Assembly (NCBI RefSeq): GCF_028640845.1
Contig: NC_080540.1
Location: forward strand, 213,835,800 to 213,899,799
Length of the DNA: 64,000 nt
Source of the DNA: Ahaetulla prasina
Lineage: Eukaryota; Chordata; Lepidosauria; Squamata; Colubridae
Direction of reading: 5' to 3'
Part shown: positions 22,959 to 33,300 of the stretch, in pieces
Layout of the letters: every line of letters begins with the position of its first letter
Numbering within the stretch: position 1 is the stretch's first letter
Program-made: the position numbers and the translations under genes
The notes under the pieces: generated by a model
Database searches by the model: none
What the model was told of the DNA's origin: nothing
Seen by the model: only the letters and a program-made list of their open reading frames with translations

Positions 22959-23018
<60 letters not shown>

Positions 23019-23045
23019 CATATATACATATACATATACATATAC

Positions 23046-23076
<31 letters not shown>

Positions 23077-23077
23077 C

Positions 23078-23120
<43 letters not shown>
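22905..23120 (+). repeat. AT-rich tract with long (AT)n
   Basis: Degenerate TAATATA sequence passes into more than 100 bp of (TA)n with CATATA interruptions, ending exactly where the Penelope-like element begins. Confidence 0.95.
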
Positions 23121-23126
<6 letters not shown>

Positions 23127-24006
23127 TTCTGAGGTTTTCACGGTATTTGTATATAGGTCTTTGGCTGTTCGGGTTTTCTCCCGTGTAAGATTGGAAGTGT
23201 CTTGGCGACGTTTAAATAAGTCTCATTCGTCATCTTCAGGCTACAGCTTGCTGCTTCTGGGAGCAATGTGTGATCGCAGCTGTTTCTTCCTTTTAACTGC
23301 TAGTGGGGGTTTGAACTGATTGGGTGGGAGCTTGGCTGTGCTCTGATTGGATGGGGTTTTTTCTGTGCTCTGATTGGATGGGGGTGTGTCCTGTGTTGGT
23401 GGGGGCTTGGTTGTGCTCAGTCTAGTCTGTGCTGCAGGGGGATTTGAGCTGGTGAGCTGCATAGCTGTTGTTTGGCTTTGTGGTCGTGCTACATCTTCAT
23501 AGTGGGTGTCAGTCTGCTGCATGAATGGATTGAAGGGGTTTGAAATGGCTAATGTTGCAGCTGCGGTCTGGCTTCTGGTCCTTGGTCGTGCTTCATGATC
23601 AGTGTGGGTTTGGGTCTGCTTTCTGGGTGGATGTGCGGTGGTGACATCCTGTGTGGACCTTGTGAGTGTGGGTCTGGTGTCATTCCTCGTGTTAGGGACT
23701 CGTTTGTCAATAAGGGCGGGTTTCCAAATGGCTGGTAGGCGGGAGGTGTCATCTCGTTTGTTCATGCTGTGTGGGCGTTTTTCTATCTCAATGGCTTCTC
23801 TGATTATTCTGTTGTTAAAGTGTTCAGTTTTGGCGATAGTTCTGGTCTTTTAAATTCAATATCATGTCCTGTGACTTTAAAATGTTGCACCAGTGAAGAA
23901 GTTGGTTCCTCTTTTTTGAATGAGTTCTTGTGTTCTTCAATGCGTGCACTTATTCTTCTGTTGGTTTGTCCAATGTATGTGGTGGGGCAGGCGGTGCATG
24001 GGATTT
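23121..24006 (-). pseudogene. Penelope-like element, 3' part, first copy
   Basis: Minus strand. Encodes the C-terminal linker '[20 protein letters not shown]' onward and, in broken frame, part of the GIY-YIG endonuclease. It ends ...KLEVA-type decayed tail just before the (AT)n. Its 5' boundary at 24004-24006 is the duplication breakpoint, not a retrotransposition end. The matching sequence continues in the second copy. The stop-codon region has lost the second strand of the hammerhead-like stem. Confidence 0.88.
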
Positions 24007-24756
24007 AAGATACCCTGGGATTCTAAGGTATGTCAAGACTTGAAGGTCCCACATCATAAGAAATAAAGGGGGGAAAATTAGAAAAAGATAACTGGAAAAA
24101 ATGGCATACTATTATACCTGCAGAAAGGCATTGGCAAACATTTTTAAAAGCACAAATGAAACATACATCTTTCCTAGAGTCTTATATGCGTTATCAAGCA
24201 CCTTATGATTTTTTTTAATCAGCGCATATGAAATTGTGTACTTTTACTTCATAGAAACATAGATGCAATTACAGAGATCAAAGCCTAGTTAATAGAAGCA
24301 GCAATCTAGCTTGTAATGAAAAGTTAATACTATATTCTGACTCTGTGTGTGTGGCGTGTGTGCATAATAATCCTATCCGCATTATTAAATACCTTTAAAT
24401 AATATACTTTACAATTTCTTAATTAACAACATAAAATTGAAGTCTGATAGCATAAAAGAACCAAGAACATTATATGGTTTGGCTCTTAGTAATGGCAAAA
24501 GGAATGTAACTTACATTCTTGCTTCTCCTTGCATGTCCCATAAAATGTAACTTTGGGGAGAAGGACTCCTTCCAAAGTATTTTTTCAGCAGCTGACTAAA
24601 ATGACTAATGACTAAAATTCCAAGGCATCATTTGTGAAGGCTGTAATTGGAGAAATTTGTTAATATATTTGTCAGGATTTATCAGTATTTATTAATCCCT
24701 TCACCCATGAAGACTCACTGGCAGTTACAGCTTGTGGGTGCTCTAACACCTGATTT

Positions 24757-24875
24757 TTTCAAAAAGAGACCAGACAGCCATTTGTCTGAAATGGTATAGG
24801 GTCTCCTCCTCCTCCTCCTCCTCCTCGGGGTTAGACTAGATGACCTCGAAGGTCCCTTCCAACTCCGATATTCTC
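24757..24875 (+). mobile_element. CR1 LINE 3' terminus (duplicate)
   Basis: Second copy of 22332-22450 created by the tandem duplication, with CTCGGGG in place of CTAGGGG and 'gacctcgaagg' in place of 'gacctcaaagg'. Confidence 0.85.
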
Positions 24876-25319
24876 TTATTTGCACGATGACTTTATTGTG
24901 TGCCTGCTGTCATTTGCCTTTTGCCTCTCTCATGGATGTCCATGTCTGAGGCACATGGGGGGGGGGGCGGAAGCTGTAATGTCTAAAGTATGCACAATAT
25001 GGAGAAATGGGACTTGCATTGTGATGCTACAATGCTGCCAGCACCATTGTGACAAAAACATTCAATTCTGTAGCTCTTCTTGTTGCAGTTTCCCTTAATG
25101 AATATAGTTAACACATTTTAACATAAATGTCCTTTATGGCCACTACTTGTTATGTAGATTTTTCTGACAGAGACTCTTAAATGACAGTTCCCACTGGGTA
25201 ATCTTTTTCCTATATTATATATATACCTAAATACATACCTAGGACATTTGTTCGGCAGGCTGAGGCAAAGAGGCAGTCCTGGACCCAGTGAAATCTGGGG
25301 GCTGAGCAGAGACAGAATA

Positions 25320-25458
25320 TGAAATTTTTTATATTATTAATATAAATATAATATAATATTATATTATATATATATAATAATATATATATATAATATATAT
25401 AAATATAAATATATATAAATATATATAAATATAAATATATATATACATATACATATAC

Positions 25459-25534
<76 letters not shown>
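25320..25534 (+). repeat. AT-rich tract with long (AT)n
   Basis: Counterpart of 22905-23120, with a different number of repeats. Minus-strand frames rich in Ile and Tyr are artefacts. Confidence 0.95.
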
Positions 25535-25539
<5 letters not shown>

Positions 25540-26992
25540 TTCTGAGGTTTTCACGGTATTTGTATATAGGTCTTTGGCTGTTCGGGTTTTCTCCCGTATA
25601 AGATTGGAAGTGTCTTGGCGACGTTTATCAAGTCTCATTCGTCATCTTCAGGCTTCAGCTTCGTGCTTCTGGGAGCAATGTGTGATCGCAGCTGTTTCTT
25701 CCTTTTAACTGCTAGTGGGGGTTTGAACTGATTGGGTGGGAGCTTGGCTGTGCTCTGATTGGATGGGGTTTTTTCTGTGCTCTGATTGGATGGGGGTGTG
25801 TCCTGTGTTGGTGGGGGCTTGGTTGTGCTCAGTCTAGTCTGTGCTGCAGGGGGATTTGAGCTGGTGAGCTGCATAGCTGTTGTTTGGCTTTGTGGTCGTG
25901 CTACATCTTCATAGTGGGTGTCAGTCTGCTGCATGAATGGATTGGAGGGGTTTGAAATGGCTAATGTTGCAGCTGCGGTCTGGCTTCTGGTCCTTGGTCG
26001 TGCTTCATGATCAGTGTGGGTTTGGGTCTGCTTTCTGGGTGGATGTGCGGTGGTGACATCCTGTGTGGACCTTGTGAGTGTGGGTCTGGTGTCATTCCTC
26101 GTGTTAGGGACTCGTTTGTCAATAAGGGCGGGGTTCCAAATGGCTGGTAGGCTGGAGGTGTCATCTCGCTTGTTCATGCTGTGTGGCGTTTTCATCTCAG
26201 TGGCTTCTCTGATTATTCTGTTGTTAAAGTGTTCAGTTTTGGCGATAGTTCTGGTCTTTTTAAATTCAATATCATGTCCTGTGACTTTAAAGTGTTGGAC
26301 CAGGGAAGAAGTTGGTTCCTCTTTTTTGAATGAGTTCTTGTGTTCTTCAATGCGTGCACTTATTCTTCTGTTGGTTTGTCCAATGTATGTGGTGGGGCAG
26401 GCGGTGCATGGGATTTCATATACTCCTTGATTTTCTAACTCAATTTTGTCTTTGGGGTTTCTTAGGATGGTGGATATTTTTCTGTTTGTGCAGAATGCTG
26501 TCTTGATGTTGTGTTTGTGGAGGATCTTGCTGATTCTGTCTGTGGTGCCTTTTATATATGGGAGGAGGGCTGTGCCGTTTTCTTGTTCTCTGTCTTGGAT
26601 TTTAGTGGGGGGTTCTTTTTGGATTAGCTTGGTAATCTTATTTGTTTGGAATCCATTGGATGTTAGTACGTTAGTGAGAGTGTCTAGTTCGGGTTTTAGG
26701 TGTTGTTCATCAGCTAAGCATTTTGTTCTGGAGATGAGTGTCTTGGCTACGGAGTTGATCTGTGCTGGGTGGTGGTGTGAGAGTGCGTGCAGATAGCGGT
26801 TTGTGTGTGTTTTCTTCTGGTAGATGGTGTGTCCTAGGGAGCCATTGGGTTTTCTGTAGACTAAGACATCCAGGAAGGGAAGTTGGTTATTAACTTCTGT
26901 TTCCATGGTGAACTGTATTTTGGGGTGTAGGCTATTGAGGTGTGTGAGGAAGTTGTCAAGTTTTTCTTTCCCGTGTGGCCAGATTATGAAAT
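25535..26992 (-). mobile_element. Penelope-like element, 5'-truncated, second copy
   Basis: Minus-strand retroelement fragment that retains the end of the RT domain, the GIY-YIG endonuclease, a long linker and the 3' non-coding end beside (AT)n. The sequence upstream of the first Met reads on in frame ('LNSLHPKIQFT'), showing the protein is truncated by the insertion, not initiated there. At 26992 it meets an inverted third copy. Confidence 0.92.
25635..26906 (-). CDS. Penelope-like RT C-terminus plus GIY-YIG endonuclease (partial)
   Basis: A 423-residue open frame. Residues 1-40 ('[19 protein letters not shown]', '[13 protein letters not shown]') match the region after the RT catalytic motifs in Penelope-like elements. 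Residues 161-163 GVY and 174-176 YIG mark the GIY-YIG nuclease, with C167 and C170 as the CX2C typical of Penelope enzymes, a following '[13 protein letters not shown]' helix, and 'IIREATEM' carrying the expected glutamate near 234. From about 245 a Pro/Thr/Gln/Asn-rich linker contains repeated '[18 protein letters not shown]' units. The frame closes with a basic patch and 'LKPEDDE'. The YADD part of the RT is absent, so this fragment cannot act alone. The endonuclease nicks DNA at the target in intact elements. Confidence 0.88.
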   Translation of the reverse strand: METEVNNQLPFLDVLVYRKPNGSLGHTIYQKKTHTNRYLHALSHHHPAQINSVAKTLISRTKCLADEQHLKPELDTLTNVLTSNGFQTNKITKLIQKEPPTKIQDREQENGTALLPYIKGTTDRISKILHKHNIKTAFCTNRKISTILRNPKDKIELENQGVYEIPCTACPTTYIGQTNRRISARIEEHKNSFKKEEPTSSLVQHFKVTGHDIEFKKTRTIAKTEHFNNRIIREATEMKTPHSMNKRDDTSSLPAIWNPALIDKRVPNTRNDTRPTLTRSTQDVTTAHPPRKQTQTHTDHEARPRTRSQTAAATLAISNPSNPFMQQTDTHYEDVARPQSQTTAMQLTSSNPPAAQTRLSTTKPPPTQDTPPSNQSTEKTPSNQSTAKLPPNQFKPPLAVKRKKQLRSHIAPRSTKLKPEDDE

Positions 26993-27253
26993 CCCCCCAG
27001 CCAATCAGAGCACAGAAAAACCCCCATCCAATCAGAGCACAGCCAAGCTCCCACCCAATCAGTTCAAACCCCCACTAGCAGTTAAAAGGAAGAAACAGCT
27101 GCGATCACACATTGCTCCCAGAAGCACGAAGCTGAAGCCTGAAGATGACGAATGAGACTTCGTCGAAACGTCGCCAAGACACTTCCAATCTTACACGGGA
27201 GAAAACCCGAACAACCAAAGACCTATATACAAACACCCGTGAAAACCTCAGAA

Positions 27254-27262
<9 letters not shown>
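26993..27262 (+). mobile_element. Penelope-like element 3' end, inverted third copy
   Basis: Plus-strand copy of the last ~160 coding bases (tail '[18 protein letters not shown]' through 'PEDDE', stop at 27153-27155) and the 3' non-coding end. It then runs directly into (AT)n at 27260. It is head-to-head with the second copy, so the pair is bounded on both sides by the same 3' end and AT tract. Confidence 0.9.
27139..27172 (+). ncRNA. Hammerhead-ribozyme-like motif at PLE stop codon
   Basis: Box CTGAAGA (27139-27145), one extra T, stem GACGAA (27147-27152), loop TGAGAC, complementary stem TTCGTC (27159-27164), then GAAAC and GTC (27165-27172). This has the order of a type I hammerhead: CUGANGA, stem II, GAAA, short stem III, GUC. 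The ORF stop TGA lies in the stem II loop. Hammerhead motifs are reported in Penelope-like elements. The extra base and weak stem I leave activity uncertain. Confidence 0.55.

Positions 27263-27299
<37 letters not shown>
27260..27299 (+). repeat. (AT)n
   Basis: AT dinucleotide run at the 3' end of the third Penelope-like copy, followed by degenerate TAATATA. Confidence 0.9.
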
Positions 27300-27302
<3 letters not shown>

Positions 27303-27379
27303 TATAGATAATATAATATATATATATATAATGTAATATTAATATAAATATTAATATTAATATGAAATATTTTCATATT

Positions 27380-27607
27380 GAAAATATGACTTCTGTAACA
27401 GAGTTGTTAATGCTTGGAACTCATTAACTGACTCCATAGTCTCTATTCAAAATCCCAAAATCTTCAACCAAAAACTGTCTACTATTGACCTCACCCCATT
27501 CATAAGAGGACTATAAGGGGCGTGCATAAGAGCACAATAGTGCCTACCGTTCCTGTCCTATTGTTCCCTTCATTATATCAAATTAATATAGGTGATGCAT
27601 ATTTTTT

Positions 27608-27672
<65 letters not shown>

Positions 27673-27745
27673 TTCAAGATATGTTGTTTTATCTATGACA
27701 ATTGTTTGTGTATACTGTTGTGACAAAAACAAATAAAAAAAAAAG
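27380..27745 (+). mobile_element. CR1-L3-like LINE 3' end
   Basis: The plus strand encodes 'CNRVVNAWNSLTDSIVSIQN' followed by 'PKIFNQKLSTIDLTPFIRGL' and a stop, a CR1/L3-type C-terminus. The 3' UTR contains an (AT)n expansion (27613-27670) and ends 'tgtgacaaaaacaaataaaaaa'. It is 5'-truncated. Confidence 0.7.
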
Positions 27746-27870
27746 AATGTATCTGCCCTCAGTGTGGAAGGGATTGCTACTCTCGAATTGGCCTTTTTAG
27801 TCACACTAAATGCTGTTTTAGGATCTCTTTTCAGAGCACGATACCATAGACTTTTGAGACTGAAGGATGC
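27746..27870 (+). pseudogene. Zinc-finger-like fragment, probably from a LINE
   Basis: The plus strand reads 'ECICPQCGRDCYSRIGLFSH' then 'TKCC', with Cys-X2-Cys and His spacing of a single finger. Such 'CPxCGRxCxSRIGLxSH' fingers occur near the end of some LINE proteins. The exact source is not clear. It begins directly after the A-rich tail of the preceding LINE. Confidence 0.4.
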
Positions 27871-28625
27871 CAATGCAATATACATACCTAAATACAACCT
27901 CCATCTTTTGCATGCAATTGCAACATTCTTCTCTGGATTCATTTTTTTCACAGTTATTTTTGTGGGTGTGCTAACCTTTGACCAAAAAAAAGATGGATAC
28001 TGGTGAATTCTACTTAGTAATATTGTTGATGCCATGGCAGGTCCGTTGCAATGGATATTACAAATTCTTTCCCACAGATATCCATGACAGATTACAGCTG
28101 CATGCCTATTTAGGATTACACAGCTTCTATTTCCATTGACATGACAATAAGCTGCGCTAAATTCATCAAGATAAGATTCCTGGATAAGTCTGCCACGCTG
28201 AGGTCAGCAATGTGCTGCTAACCTGCATAGTTAAAAATAGCATAGCGTTTGTGGAAAACGCTTTATATTGAGTGCTAGATATAATATTTTCCTGAATGTT
28301 TTGTTCAACTTTCTCACAACCTGGCAGCACATAATTGTTTATTTCAATGTACCCATAGATACTCTAGAGAGCTGATCTGCCCCATTAAACAGCTGTTGTT
28401 CTGAAAGTTTTAGGTGGAATAGTTACTGTGGTAAGTTGCTAAAAAAGTGAGACATAAGGGGCTCACTAGAACAACAGAAAGGAAACAAGTAGCAATTATT
28501 TTCTATATTTTTTCTGTATATTTAAAGACATACGGCTATTGGGGCATTTTTACTCCCACATTTCTGAAAAATAGAAACAGACTCTTCCTAGACTCATAAC
28601 TCATACACGAAGAACAGGTGGCAGT
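27871..28625. other. No recognised feature
   Basis: No gene or repeat recognised between the zinc-finger-like fragment and the SINE. Confidence 0.4.
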
Positions 28626-28630
28626 CATAT

Positions 28631-29122
28631 CAATAGCACTTAGACTTATATAATGCTTCGCAGTGCTTTTACAGCAGGGGTGAAATGCTCCCGGTTTGGA
28701 TTGGTTCAGTCGAACTGGTAGCGATGACGACCGGTATTTTGGAGAACCAGTAGCAATGGCCACTTGAAGCTCTGCCCACCTGCCTTGTTGTCGTTACTTC
28801 CTGGTTAAAACCAGGAAGTAACCTGTTTTTTTCCCTTGTGCACACACAGATGGGTTTGCACATGTGCAGAGGGTTGGCGCTTGCACTCCCAAACCCGTAG
28901 GGAAGGTAAGTAGTTTACACCCCTGTTTTAAAGCTCTCTCTAAGCTGTTTACAGAGTCAGCAAATTGCCCCCAACAATGTGTCCTCATTTTACCAGCCTC
29001 GGAAGGATGGAAGGCTGAGTCAACCTTGAGCCGGTCAGAATCGAACTGCTGAACTGCTGACAGCTGGCAGTCAGCAGAAGTAGCCTGCAGTACTGCATTC
29101 TAACTACTGTGCTACCTTGGCT
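28631..29122 (-). mobile_element. tRNA-derived SINE interrupted by a MITE
   Basis: Minus-oriented ATTGCT-type SINE: 'aatagcacttagacttatat' tail at left, 'gctctctctaagctgtttac' after the insertion, tRNA head near 29095-29122. A 251-bp hAT-like MITE splits it at 28675. Confidence 0.85.
28675..28925 (+). mobile_element. hAT-like MITE inside a SINE
   Basis: CAGGGGTGAAATGCTCCC ... TTACACCCCTG, flanked by TTTTACAG (28667-28674) and TTTTAAAG (28926-28933), 7 of 8 bases identical. Inside is a palindrome 'acttcctggttaaaaccagg' and GT. Confidence 0.85.
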
Positions 29123-29189
29123 AGGAGGGCCTTTGCACAGCTTCAAGTTGGGCATCATTTGAACCCATTCTTAGATTGGGGGGCCACAT

Positions 29190-29600
29190 CCCAATTAGAT
29201 ACAATAATGCATTCTTCATGGGACCTCCCTTGAAGAATATCCGTAAATTTCAGCTGGTGCAGAATGCAGTGGTACAGGCAGTTAATGTCTGCTTCTAGAA
29301 TAGCATATATTATTTCTCTGGTTCACAAGCTACGTTGGATGCAAGTTTACTACAGGGTTCTATTCAAGGTACTGGTTTCAATCTTTAATGGCAGGGGCTG
29401 GATCACCTGAGGGATCATCTATCCCTGATTATATCTTTCCATCCTATCAGATCCAGCAGAAGAAGTATGCTAGGGGTCCACTCCTGATAAGTCCCAGGAG
29501 ATAAGTTTTCTCTGTTCTGCTCTCTCTGCCTTATGGAACATTCTTCCCCTTGAAGCGAGATCAGCTCCATCAATGTTAATGTTTCAGAGGTCACTCAAGA
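29190..29600 (+). pseudogene. Decayed L2-like LINE C-terminal fragment
   Basis: 'MGPPLKNIRKFQLVQNAV' and, after stops, 'LDHLRDHLSLI' align with the 'RRLQLVQNAA' and 'GYLRDHLLP' blocks of the L2 copy at 17.6 kb. Stops and frame changes show it is old. Confidence 0.65.
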
Positions 29601-31930
29601 TCTAGCTATGCCATTCACCTGAGGATCAGTGAAACCCCTGATCCTCAGGTGAATGGAATCTGGTGATCCAGGCATTTCAAATGTGAATAAAGATGTATTG
29701 TAAGATGGATTTGTCATAGTTCCAACGGATGCCCTAATTAAATCATGAGCCTCATGCCAAGCTTCAAAAGAAAACCGGTTATTTATGTTGGCACGTTCCA
29801 AGTATAGCCAACTCTGACCCCACGTAATTTATGATTGTTGTTGTTATCAATCACATTTGCCAACAAAGCAATTTCGAAGGTTGTAGAGATCACTCCCCTC
29901 AGGTTGCTGTGGGTAACCCTGGGAGACAGCCTTGAGAGAGATATGTCTGGAATGTGCTTCTGTTTCTGGCTGCCGTGCTGCTTCGTCAGTTTCCCTTCCC
30001 CCTTGCCTATGGCAACTCGAGAGCAGGCCAGGGATGCTTTGCGAGTTGACACTTAAGCTATCTACAAGACTCTGAACTACTAATGGTCGTACAAATTAGT
30101 GGGAGTTAAGAATAGAAAGGAATTCAAGGTGGACTGGACTTAGGGCTCTTGTGGGCGTGAAGGGACTCATGACTGATGAGCCCTACCTCGGGGGTCAACC
30201 TGGTCATCTCCTACAATGGCTCTATAACAGTGTCTTGCAAAATAAGATATTCAAACAAAACAGGCACCCTATAACAATGCTCGGTTCTTGAAATGATAGC
30301 TTTGCCCACTTTCTCTCTTTAGGTATAGCGACAGAGTTCAATTAATCAACATCTTTAGGCTTTCATAAGGTAAATAAAAGGCACACCAAAGGAGGAAGAG
30401 CTGTCTTGATGTCTTTACAGGATGAGATTAATGTATTACACTAACTCAAATATCCACAAGGCTCTTTTAGTTTAGTGCATCAGAACCATTACTGTTTAAT
30501 ATAAATATCCAAGAAAGCAATTATGAGCACCAACATATTTTATGTTTTTTTTTTCTCCAAACATCTCAAGATCTCACTGAAAGATAATGAATCTTGACTT
30601 GCTGTGATAAAAGGTGTGTGTGGAGCTACAATATAAAATACTGCTTCAAAATGGCTGCAAGTCAGTTTTATGCATCGTTAAACTGAAGGTGAAATAATTC
30701 ATGTGCTAAAGAAGAATCATGATATAGTTGCTATTGTCTCTTGTTAAGTATTAAACCTTTGACAACACCTATGTGCTTGTCATAATTACGATTCAGGTTT
30801 ATTGAAGCTATCCATAGAGTGCTCAATGCTGCAGCGAAGACTAAGGTGTGTGTTAAAGCAAAGGTAAGCAAAAACTCTGGAACTACTTTACCCAGTTGAA
30901 AATTATAGGGATCCTTGGTTTACTTGCACTAATCTATCATATGTTTTGTTTACTTCTGGACTGCATCAAGTGAACATTTAGTAGCATTTAGTAAACCATG
31001 GCTTTGGTTTATTGTGTTATGTTAAATAAGTCAAGTCTGCCTTATTTAATAAAGCATGATATAATGAAGTATAAGCTGTGAACCCAATCTCTGTGCTGGG
31101 TTTTTAATCCACGCAGAAGCAGACTTCCTTGACAATTCATTACGACTTCCTAATAGGTTTGCTTGGCCTAATAGACTTTATATGTTCTTTCTCAGTGTTG
31201 GAACTGGAATGATGGGAGTTACCATCTGGAGGAGAGCAATAACTGCAAGTTCCTGATCACAATTAAGCTTTTGTCTTTATTTTAATGGAATTGTTGGTCC
31301 TCCTTTTTTTTTTCTTTTGGTAAACCACTGAAAGTTGCAATAAGTTGTGCTGTCCTATACATTCCACAAGTAAATGAACATTAGAACTAAAGCATTTCAA
31401 GTCTTTAAATGACAAGAAAATGCTAACCAGGGCTGAAGTTTTCATATTCTGGAATGAGGATGGCTCAGATGGAAGAATATGTGATACCTGCACAGCACTC
31501 TTTTTCAGAGACACCTTGCATTGAGCTCAAGGTGTGGAGAGGAATGGTCCAAATGGTGGATGTGATGTTGCATTATCATCCCCTCTCCTCTTTTGTACTT
31601 GTGCATGTACCAAAGGGATGGGCTGGCATTAGGATGCTACGTCCTCCTATTGGCCCGTTTTGGTTTCCTCTCATCTGCCTATGTGGGATATTAGAACAGC
31701 AGTTATTCAACACTACTTATAAAAATTGCTGCTGGCCATTAATCCACATGTCAAGGAGAGCTGGGTTCAAATCGCTGCTCAGGCATAACTGGGAGATGAT
31801 TTTTTTTTAGCAAATTTGCCTTGCTAACTTAACCTAAATTGTTCCACAAAGCTATTGGGAGAATGAGAATTGAATCATAAAGAAGGCTGAGCACTAAAGA
31901 ATTGATACTTTCAAATTGTGGCACTGGAGA
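29601..31930. other. No recognised gene
   Basis: Low-repeat stretch. Short inverted sequence 'cctgaggatcagtgaaacccctgatcctcagg' occurs at 29619-29650, a perfect-armed hairpin of about 11 bp per arm. Open frames at 29595-30052 (minus) and 31454-31810 (plus) have no motifs I recognise. Confidence 0.4.
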
Positions 31931-31934
31931 AGCT

Positions 31935-32275
31935 CCTTGAGAGTCCCTTAGACTGAAAGGAGATCAAATCAATCAATCCTAAAAGACATCAATACTGACT
32001 GTTCTTTAGAAGGAGAGATACTGAAGCTGACGTTCGAATAATTTGGCCACCTAATTAGAAGAGAGGATTCATTGGGAAAGACCCTGATATTAGGAAAGAT
32101 TGAAGGCAAAAGCAGAAGGGGGCAGCAGAGGATGAGATGGTTAGATAGTGTCATCAACGCAACGCTTGTGAATTTGGGCAAACTCAGAGAGACACTGGAG
32201 AATAAGGGGGCCTGGTGTGCTATGGTCCATGGCATCATGAAGAGTTGGACATGACAGTGACTGAATAGCAACAAC
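31935..32275 (+). mobile_element. Bov-B (RTE) LINE 3' end
   Basis: Encodes the C-terminal tail of the RTE/Bov-B ORF: 'SLGKTLILGKIEGKSRRGQQ', 'RMRWLDSVINATL', 'LGKLRETLENKGAWCAMVHG' and 'IMKSWT' then stop near 32252, followed by 'catgacagtgactgaatagc'. This closely follows the ruminant and squamate Bov-B terminus. It is heavily 5'-truncated. Bov-B is the standard example of a LINE shared by squamates and ruminants through horizontal transfer. Confidence 0.9.
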
Positions 32276-32340
32276 AATATTGGGAGAATGTAATACATTT
32301 GTCCCCATGTCTTGAGCATCTTGGAGAAAGACTACTTAAA

Positions 32341-32618
32341 GGGCCTCTGTGGCTTAGACTGGTAAGACAGTCTGTTATTAACAGCAGCTGCTTGCAATTA
32401 CTGCAGGTTCTAGTCCCACCAGGCCCAAGGTTGACTCAGCCTTCCATCCTTTAGAAGGTAGGTAAAATGAGGACCCAGATTGTTGGGGGCAATAAGTTGA
32501 CTTTGTATATAATATACAAATGGATGAAGACTATTGCTTGACATAGTGTAAGCTATGACTCAGTAAGCCCTGAGTCTTCGGAGAAGGGTGGGATATAAAT
32601 GCAAATTAAAAAAAAAAC
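32341..32618 (+). mobile_element. tRNA-derived SINE with LINE-type 3' end
   Basis: Head 'gggcctctgtggcttagact', B-box-like 'aggttctagtcccaccag', shared middle 'aaggttgactcagccttcca', and a 3' end 'ccctgagtcttcggagaagg' plus A tail. The 3' hairpin matches the L2-like LINE terminus, which suggests L2-type mobilisation. Confidence 0.85.
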
Positions 32619-32619
32619 T

Positions 32620-33295
32620 ACACAAGACTGTCTGAACTGGTTTGCAACAGAGTGATGGAAGATAACTGAGATTTTCAGATAAAATAGGTCATCTTTTCCC
32701 GAGAAAACCATGACATGTGATCTGTAGGCCTATTACTGTGCAATTTCAATGCAGCAGGGCCATGGAACAGAAATGAATGGAGCTTCTGCAGTAACTGTCT
32801 CAGTGGCAAATTGTCTGTAAAAGGCTGTGCTCTCAATTAAACATAGGGGGATTACTTGCAGCAGCCCTAAGATTTTTCTAACTAAATTGTTCGCTCAGCG
32901 GGATCCAAGTCATGTAGATTGTCTGTAAAATGAAAACTACACGACTTCTTTAAAAAATAGAAGAAAAAGGAAAGGGATGGAAAACTAGCCATTGTATTAA
33001 TCTGACAATGATTGCAAAGGAAATGTGTACTCGAGAAAGATTGATCACATTTATACTCAACAAGGAAAAGGTGCTTGAAATTCTCTAATCCTTGTTCACA
33101 GCTTTCAGGAAGTGAAATGTTTTGCATAGCATGGTGTCTAAATCCCAACCATTTGCACAATGCACACCCTCAGTTCAGCAACCTTTGCTGTTTTCACACC
33201 CCTCTGCAATTAGGCACAAGGAGAGAATTAGCAGCAGTCAGCAGAAAATGTTGCAGAGTTCAAGAGACCCTCCCAAAAGCTCTGCCATGTTGAAG
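32620..33295. other. No recognised feature
   Basis: No gene or repeat recognised up to the solo LTR. Confidence 0.4.
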
Positions 33296-33300
33296 GATCC

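Larger units (their letters stand above)
21577..26416 (+). repeat. 2.4-kb tandem duplication containing a Penelope-like element
   Basis: Positions 21577-24006 are repeated at 24004-26416. Offsets are about 2427 at the left edge and 2410 at the right edge, and most of the difference lies in (AT)n length. The junction at 24004-24006 is TTT, shared by both breakpoints (AGTTTAAGA at the left edge, GGATTTCAT at the right edge). Few substitutions separate the units, for example CCTAGGGG versus CCTCGGGG near the CR1 tail. Confidence 0.93.

Noticed and set aside
25210..25638. Ile/Tyr-rich open frame
   Set aside because: Translation of (AT)n repeat DNA.
31735..31790. Possible tRNA B box (GGGTTCAAATCGC)
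   Set aside because: No A box at proper distance and no cloverleaf. At best an old SINE scrap.
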